In this document: positions 33,983 to 37,396 of the stretch, in pieces | How positions within the stretch are numbered: position 1 is the stretch's first letter | How the letters are laid out: every line of letters starts with the position of its first letter | Source of the DNA: a bacterium | GTDB taxonomy: Bacteria > Desulfobacterota > Binatia > UBA12015 | DNA length: 37,396 bases | NCBI GenBank assembly: GCA_030430245.1 | Contig: JAUIFY010000021.1 | Coordinates: 1-37,396, forward strand | Direction of reading: 5' to 3' | Notes under the pieces: generated by a model | Seen by the model: only the letters and a program-made list of their open reading frames with translations | The model's database searches: none | Told to the model about the DNA's origin: nothing | Translations under genes and position numbers: made by a program

Positions 33983-34549
33983 ATGCCCCGTATTCCCGGT
34001 CCCCTCTCGAAGGGGAACATCTTCCGCAGGATCGACAAGTACATGTCGAACCCACGGCAACACTTCATCGACGATCTGAAAAACGCCAGCGAGATCGCCG
34101 CGCTCGGCGAGTCGCGCGGCATTCTCGAAGGCTCCGATCAGCTGGCCCACGCGTCCCGCGAGGCCCTGGGGGACGAGGGAGACCCGATCGCGTGGTTCCC
34201 GAAGGAGCCCCACAAGGCCGAGATCATCATCCAGGGCTACGTGAAGGCGACCGAGCTGGCTCTCCAGAGCGACCCTGCGAAGCCCGTGGTCACGTACTGG
34301 GTGAATGGCCTCAAGCACTTCGAGATCATGGTGGGAGAGAGCGAGAAGCAGGTGACGGTCTTTCTTCTGACCCCCGAGCCTCCTCCGGCCAAGCTCAACA
34401 CGCGTCCCCACGTGGACGACGACCTCTGGCTCATCAGCTCCGACGAGCGGCTTGCCGCGATTCAGGAGGACTACATCCCGGAGGAGCGACCGAAGGCCGA
34501 GCCGGTCGCCGACGGGGTGTCGTGCATGCGGATTCGTTCGCCCTCGTGA
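33983..34549 (+). CDS. Uncharacterised protein between the kinase and the sigma-54 operon
   Basis: A 188-residue protein with no family I recognise. AGGAGGT lies 7-8 bases before the ATG, a near-perfect ribosome-binding site. The N-terminal half is basic and helical (FRRIDKYMSNPRQHFIDDLK). The centre is probably beta-rich (KAEIIIQGYVKATELALQ, VVTYWVNGLKHFEIMVGES, QVTVFLLTPEPPP). An acidic segment and a short Pro/Glu stretch end it. There is no signal peptide or membrane segment. It starts 69 bases after the kinase-ATPase gene in the same direction, so co-transcription is plausible and it could be a partner or target of that regulator. A perfect 10-base inverted repeat begins 24 bases past its stop. 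Confidence 0.65.
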   Translation: MPRIPGPLSKGNIFRRIDKYMSNPRQHFIDDLKNASEIAALGESRGILEGSDQLAHASREALGDEGDPIAWFPKEPHKAEIIIQGYVKATELALQSDPAKPVVTYWVNGLKHFEIMVGESEKQVTVFLLTPEPPPAKLNTRPHVDDDLWLISSDERLAAIQEDYIPEERPKAEPVADGVSCMRIRSPS

Positions 34550-34573
34550 TTGCGACCGGGCGATGAGTTCGGG

Positions 34574-34603
34574 CGGCGGAGTCTGGAATAGTGGACTCCG
34601 CCG
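34574..34603. promoter_or_regulatory. Perfect 10-base inverted repeat: candidate activator site (or terminator)
   Basis: CGGCGGAGTC and GACTCCGCCG flank a 10-base spacer TGGAATAGTG. The centre lies about 118 bases upstream of the start point predicted from the sigma-54 promoter at 34681, inside the usual range for an upstream activating sequence of a sigma-54 activator. It also sits 24 bases past the previous stop, so it could be a terminator hairpin, but no T run follows. Both roles could coexist. Confidence 0.45.
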
Positions 34604-34680
34604 TCCTCTCGGACGTACGAACGCCCGTGTCGTCGACGTGGCGTCCCGCCCGAATCGAGCGCGGCCGTGGCACCGAGGCG

Positions 34681-34696
34681 TGGCACCGGCCTTGCG
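34681..34696 (+). promoter_or_regulatory. Sigma-54 (-24/-12) promoter for the peroxidase-like/methyltransferase operon
   Basis: TGGCAC-CGGCC-TTGC matches the sigma-54 consensus TGGCAC-N5-TTGC with correct spacing, GG at 34682-34683 and GC at 34694-34695 separated by 10 bases. Transcription should begin near 34707, giving a 48-base leader before the ATG at 34755. A second TGGCACCG lies 13 bases upstream (34668) without a matching -12 element. The C-terminus of a sigma-54 activator is encoded nearby at 37050-37396. Confidence 0.7.
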
Positions 34697-34754
34697 TTCA
34701 CGGTCGCGGCTCACGTTCCATACCCGAACGACACGAACATGAAGGAGGTTGCGG

Positions 34755-36176
34755 ATGGGGCTCTCGGAGGGCGCATGGGATCATGCCTTCCCACTTCCGC
34801 GTCGACGCGCGGCGTTGCCGCTCGACGCATGGCTCTTTCCCGATCTCGAGGCGTATGAGCCCCCGGGCCGCGGCGTCCCGGACCGACTCGCCTATCTCGA
34901 AGAGCTGGCGGGGAGTCTCGTCGAGAGTGAAGCCGACCTCGCCGACGCCGAGTTGGATCATCCGTGCCTTCCTGCGGCGTACGCGTGGCTCGGGTCGCTC
35001 GTCGAACGGGAGCTTCGGGCAGGGCTCGACCCGTTCCAGGAAGGAGGCGGGCGGCCTCCGCGTCTCGACCTCGTCGGCTTGTACGGCGGCGAGACGGACC
35101 AGCCCTACCTGTACGATCGTGAGGACGGCGCTCGACTCCTGGTCGAGACGCCGTACGGCCCGGGGGGAGACCTCGATCTACCCCGCAACGCCCAGGGGCG
35201 CGCGCTGATCGGCGAGCCACGCCACGACGACTACCTCGTCACCGCTCAGCTTCACCTGGCCCTGGTGCGGTTCCACAACCGCGTCGTCGACTGGGTCCGC
35301 CGTCGCCGGGGCGGATCGCTGGCCGCGCATCTGCGGGAGGCCCAGCGGCTCGTGCGTTGGCACGTCCAATGGGTGGTTCTTCGGGACTTCCTCCCGAGGC
35401 TGGTCGGCGAGGAGCTGGTCGCCGCGCTCTGGCCGCGGCCGGGGGAGTCGGCGACGGCCCGGCTCTCCGTCTTCGGCGGGTCGCGCGACGCCTTGCCGCT
35501 CGAATTCGCGCTCGGAGGTGCGCTCGCGCTCTGGAGCCTTCACCGCTCGGCATACGATTTGAGTGACTTCGTCGCTGGACGTCCGGTCCGCGTCGGCGCC
35601 CCGCGAGGGGCCTCGCGCGGGGATCTCCGGGGCGGTCGGATGCTGCCCGCGGGCTGCAGCGTGCAGTGGGATCGCTTCGTGTCGATCCAAGGCTCGGTGC
35701 CGCAGCGGTGTCGGCGCTTGGATACGCACCTGCCGGCATGGGTGCACGACCCGGCCGCGGAGGGGGGCTCTCTTCTTCTGCGAGCCCTCGTGGAGGGTTG
35801 GCGCTGCGGGCTGCCGTCGGGCCAGGACGTGGCACGCGCCTTCGGGCTTCCGCCCGTTCGAGCGGGGCACGACCCTCTTCTCGTGTACGTGCTGAGCGAA
35901 GCCGAAGACCCCCCGCACGACGGGGCTCGGCTCGTGGGGGTGGGCGCGCGCATCCTCGCGGAGGTCTTGATCGGCGTCGTCGCCGCGGATCCTGGCTCGT
36001 TCCTTCGTCGGGAACCGGCGTGGGCCCCGGAGCTGAGCTCGACCGGCGGAAAATTCGACCTGGTCGACTTGCTCCGGCTCTCGGGCGCGCCGCTGGTCGC
36101 GGAGGATCTCCAGGCATGGTCGGGGCACGACCTCGTCCTGGACGGGCGTCTCTCGTCCGACGCGGGGCGGGCTTGA
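34755..36176 (+). CDS. Animal-type heme peroxidase-fold protein lacking the usual heme histidines
   Basis: A 473-residue member of the animal heme peroxidase superfamily (An_peroxidase), bacterial branch. Framework blocks are in order: DLVGLYGGETDQPYLYD, DLPRNAQGRALIGEPRHDDY, QLHLALVRFHNRVVDWVR, RLVRWHVQWVVLRDFLPRLV and LPLEFALGGALALWSLHRSA followed by YDLSD. Key residues look lost. Where relatives have YxYxGQFxDHDxT, this protein has YAWLGSLVERELR (about 76-88), so the distal Gln and His become Ser81 and Arg85 and the calcium-site Asp becomes Glu. Where relatives have RFGHSMVRPSY (proximal heme His), it has ALWSLHRSAY, with Trp260 at the His position. A shifted His263 is present. The catalytic-Arg position (Arg156) is kept. 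AAGGAGG lies 6 bases before the ATG. The stop overlaps the methyltransferase start. It may be a non-enzymatic or repurposed family member. Confidence 0.82.
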   Translation: MGLSEGAWDHAFPLPRRRAALPLDAWLFPDLEAYEPPGRGVPDRLAYLEELAGSLVESEADLADAELDHPCLPAAYAWLGSLVERELRAGLDPFQEGGGRPPRLDLVGLYGGETDQPYLYDREDGARLLVETPYGPGGDLDLPRNAQGRALIGEPRHDDYLVTAQLHLALVRFHNRVVDWVRRRRGGSLAAHLREAQRLVRWHVQWVVLRDFLPRLVGEELVAALWPRPGESATARLSVFGGSRDALPLEFALGGALALWSLHRSAYDLSDFVAGRPVRVGAPRGASRGDLRGGRMLPAGCSVQWDRFVSIQGSVPQRCRRLDTHLPAWVHDPAAEGGSLLLRALVEGWRCGLPSGQDVARAFGLPPVRAGHDPLLVYVLSEAEDPPHDGARLVGVGARILAEVLIGVVAADPGSFLRREPAWAPELSSTGGKFDLVDLLRLSGAPLVAEDLQAWSGHDLVLDGRLSSDAGRA

Positions 36177-37093
36177 TGGACGCGGGACGTCGCACCACGA
36201 CCGCGGACTACGCGACGATGTTTCGCGCGGCTCATCTGCGGTTCGACGATCGCCCGTCGATCTTCGAGGACCCGATCGCCTTCGACATCCTCGACCCGGC
36301 GTTTCGCGGGTTTCTGCGGTTTCCCCTCGCCTTTCGCGTCGTGCAGGCGCTTTGGCCGCTGCGCTCGGCGCGTACGCAGGTCCTGGTTCGATCTCGCTAC
36401 GCGGAGGACCGCCTCGCTGCGGCCATCCGGCGCGGGGTTCGTCAGTACGTGATCCTCGGGGCGGGCTTCGACACCTACGCGCTCCGTCGGCCATCGTCCG
36501 ATCCTCCGATCACCATCTTCGAGCTCGACCTCGCGGAGAATCAGAAGGCGAAGCGAGAGAGGCTTCGCGATCTCGGCCAGCCGCCGCCGAGCTGCGTTCG
36601 ATACGCACCGATCGACTTCGAAACGGGATCGGTGCGCGAGGTTCTTCGCGACGCACGCTTCGACGAGGACCAGCCGGCCTTCTTCTCGTGGCTGGGCGTC
36701 GTGCACTACCTCACCCGGCCGAGCGTCACGCGGACGCTCCGGCAGATCGCCGACTGCGCGGCCGAGGGGAGCGAGCTGGTGTTCGACTACCAGGTCGACA
36801 CCCCGCTCTCGGGGGGCGGCGAGAGGGAGCGGCGTCAGGTCAGGCTGGCGACGGAGACCCGGGGCGAGGCGATGCACGCCGCATTCGGCCCGGGGGAGAT
36901 CGCCCGCTTCGCAGGCCGCAGCGGCTGGTCGTTGCTCGAAGATCTGTCGCCGGAGGAGCAGCGGCGTCGCTACCTCGAAGGGCGGGCCGATCGGCTCGAC
37001 GTGTTCGAGATGTTCGCGCTCGCGGCCTTCGTCCCTGCGCCGCTGCCGGCTACTGGCCGAGCTTCCGCTTGGTGGACAGACCGAACGCCTTGA
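36176..37093 (+). CDS. SAM-dependent methyltransferase, leucine carboxyl methyltransferase-like family
   Basis: A 305-residue class I methyltransferase of the family that includes leucine carboxyl methyltransferases and the mycobacterial 'putative SAM methyltransferase' group. The N-terminal region RTTTADYATMFRAAHLRF contains the family's 'ta..~a..Ra.~~~' helix. RSRYAEDRLAAAI precedes the SAM-binding strand YVILGAGFDTYALR, and FELDLAENQKAKRERL is the acidic-loop motif. FFSWLGVVHYLT matches 'f.wEGvt.YL~', and GSELVFDYQVDTPL follows. The ATG at 36176 shares its A with the peroxidase-like gene's TGA (TGATG), so translation is coupled. The last 44 bases overlap the convergent sigma-54 activator gene. 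Likely acceptors are carboxylates or O-nucleophiles; the coupled protein or its ligand could be the target. Confidence 0.87.
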   Translation: MDAGRRTTTADYATMFRAAHLRFDDRPSIFEDPIAFDILDPAFRGFLRFPLAFRVVQALWPLRSARTQVLVRSRYAEDRLAAAIRRGVRQYVILGAGFDTYALRRPSSDPPITIFELDLAENQKAKRERLRDLGQPPPSCVRYAPIDFETGSVREVLRDARFDEDQPAFFSWLGVVHYLTRPSVTRTLRQIADCAAEGSELVFDYQVDTPLSGGGERERRQVRLATETRGEAMHAAFGPGEIARFAGRSGWSLLEDLSPEEQRRRYLEGRADRLDVFEMFALAAFVPAPLPATGRASAWWTDRTP

Positions 37094-37396
37094 TCAGGTT
37101 GTAGACGTGGCTCCGCGCGAGATCGAGGCGCCGCGCTGCCTCGTTGACGGAGTAGTCGGTCTCCACGAGCGTCGTCCGCAGGAGCTCGGACTGGAAGCGT
37201 CGGGTCGCCTCCTGAAAGGTGAGCGGGTCGTTTCCCGACGGACCCCGGTTTCCCGGGAAGACGTGTGAGACCTCGATCTGCTCTTCCTGTCGGCTGGCGG
37301 CCCGGATCGTCGCCGCCTCGATCACGTTCTCGAGCTGGCGGATGTTCCCCGGCCACTGGGCGGCGACCAGCGCCCGAAGCGTGTTCACCGAGATCG
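37050..37396 (-). CDS. Sigma-54-dependent transcriptional activator, C-terminal end (cut by right edge)
   Basis: The C-terminal 115 residues of an NtrC-family bacterial enhancer-binding protein, running off the right edge. ALVAAQWPGNIRQLENVIEA is the conserved end of the sigma-54 AAA+ domain ('L..~~WPGNvREL.n~ie'). The last 45 residues form a Fis-type helix-turn-helix: FQSELLRTTLVETDYSVNEA followed by ARRLDLARSHVYNLIKAFGL. The ATPase core and any sensory domain lie outside the window. It is convergent with the methyltransferase gene and its last 44 bases overlap it. It is the obvious candidate to activate the sigma-54 promoter at 34681, but binding is inferred from proximity only. Confidence 0.9.
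   Translation of the reverse strand, partial: ISVNTLRALVAAQWPGNIRQLENVIEAATIRAASRQEEQIEVSHVFPGNRGPSGNDPLTFQEATRRFQSELLRTTLVETDYSVNEAARRLDLARSHVYNLIKAFGLSTKRKLGQ

Noticed and set aside
1..37396. CRISPR arrays, insertion sequences, integrases, tRNA or rRNA genes
   Set aside because: No regularly spaced repeats, transposase or integrase motifs, terminal inverted repeats or structural RNA signatures were seen on either strand.

Overview
The window is a high-GC chromosomal segment with strong G/C bias at third codon positions, so many long antisense frames stay open by chance. It holds about 28 convincing protein genes, two of them cut by the window edges. I see no tRNA, rRNA, CRISPR array or insertion sequence. 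The gene content suggests an uncultured deltaproteobacterium-like lineage, either Candidatus Binatota (Desulfobacterota_B) or Myxococcota. The pointers are a secreted protein with Myxococcus-type Cys-rich repeats, two F420-type luciferase-like monooxygenases, SCP2 and acyl-CoA synthetase genes, several lipoprotein enzymes, a kinase-ATPase-TPR regulator and sigma-54 control. The taxonomic call is inference from content, not from a marker gene.

Layout. 1-1.4 kb: the C-terminal part of an RluA-type pseudouridine synthase and a lytic transglycosylase. 1.4-7.9 kb (minus): a luciferase-like oxidoreductase translationally coupled to an AMP-forming acyl-CoA synthetase, then a polysaccharide flippase, a sulfotransferase and a secreted beta-propeller protein. 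8.2-13.5 kb (minus): a 946-residue secreted Cys-rich protein with a duplicated unrecognised module, then a CocE/NonD-type lipoprotein hydrolase. 13.8-15.6 kb (plus): a lipoprotein joining a cytochrome c-like domain to a copper type II (PHM-like) monooxygenase. 15.7-20.3 kb (minus): a tight run of an MtaB-like tRNA methylthiotransferase, a GH31 lipoprotein, a SnoaL-like protein and a small secreted protein. 20.4-23.7 kb: SCP2, DUF72, an unknown protein, a second luciferase-like oxidoreductase and a decayed SDR fragment. 23.9-28.8 kb: a membrane histidine kinase, a lipoprotein HtrA protease, a GT9 glycosyltransferase and an unknown protein. 28.8-30 kb (minus): a beta-lactamase-family lipoprotein. 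30.2-37.4 kb: a kinase-ATPase-TPR regulator, an unknown protein, a two-gene operon (peroxidase-fold protein plus methyltransferase) behind a consensus sigma-54 promoter, and, convergent to it, the C-terminus of a sigma-54 activator.

Most notable. (1) The peroxidase-family protein at 34.8-36.2 kb keeps the family framework but appears to have lost the distal Gln-His pair and the proximal heme-ligand His. It is coupled to a methyltransferase and sits behind a sigma-54 promoter with a palindrome at about -118, next to a sigma-54 activator gene. (2) A PHM-like copper monooxygenase with all copper ligands is fused to its own cytochrome c-like domain. (3) The kinase domain at 30.2 kb lacks the usual beta-3 lysine but has a lysine in the glycine loop, as in WNK kinases. 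(4) The secreted Cys-rich protein carries two copies of an undescribed module. Function calls rest on motif reading alone; no database search was possible.
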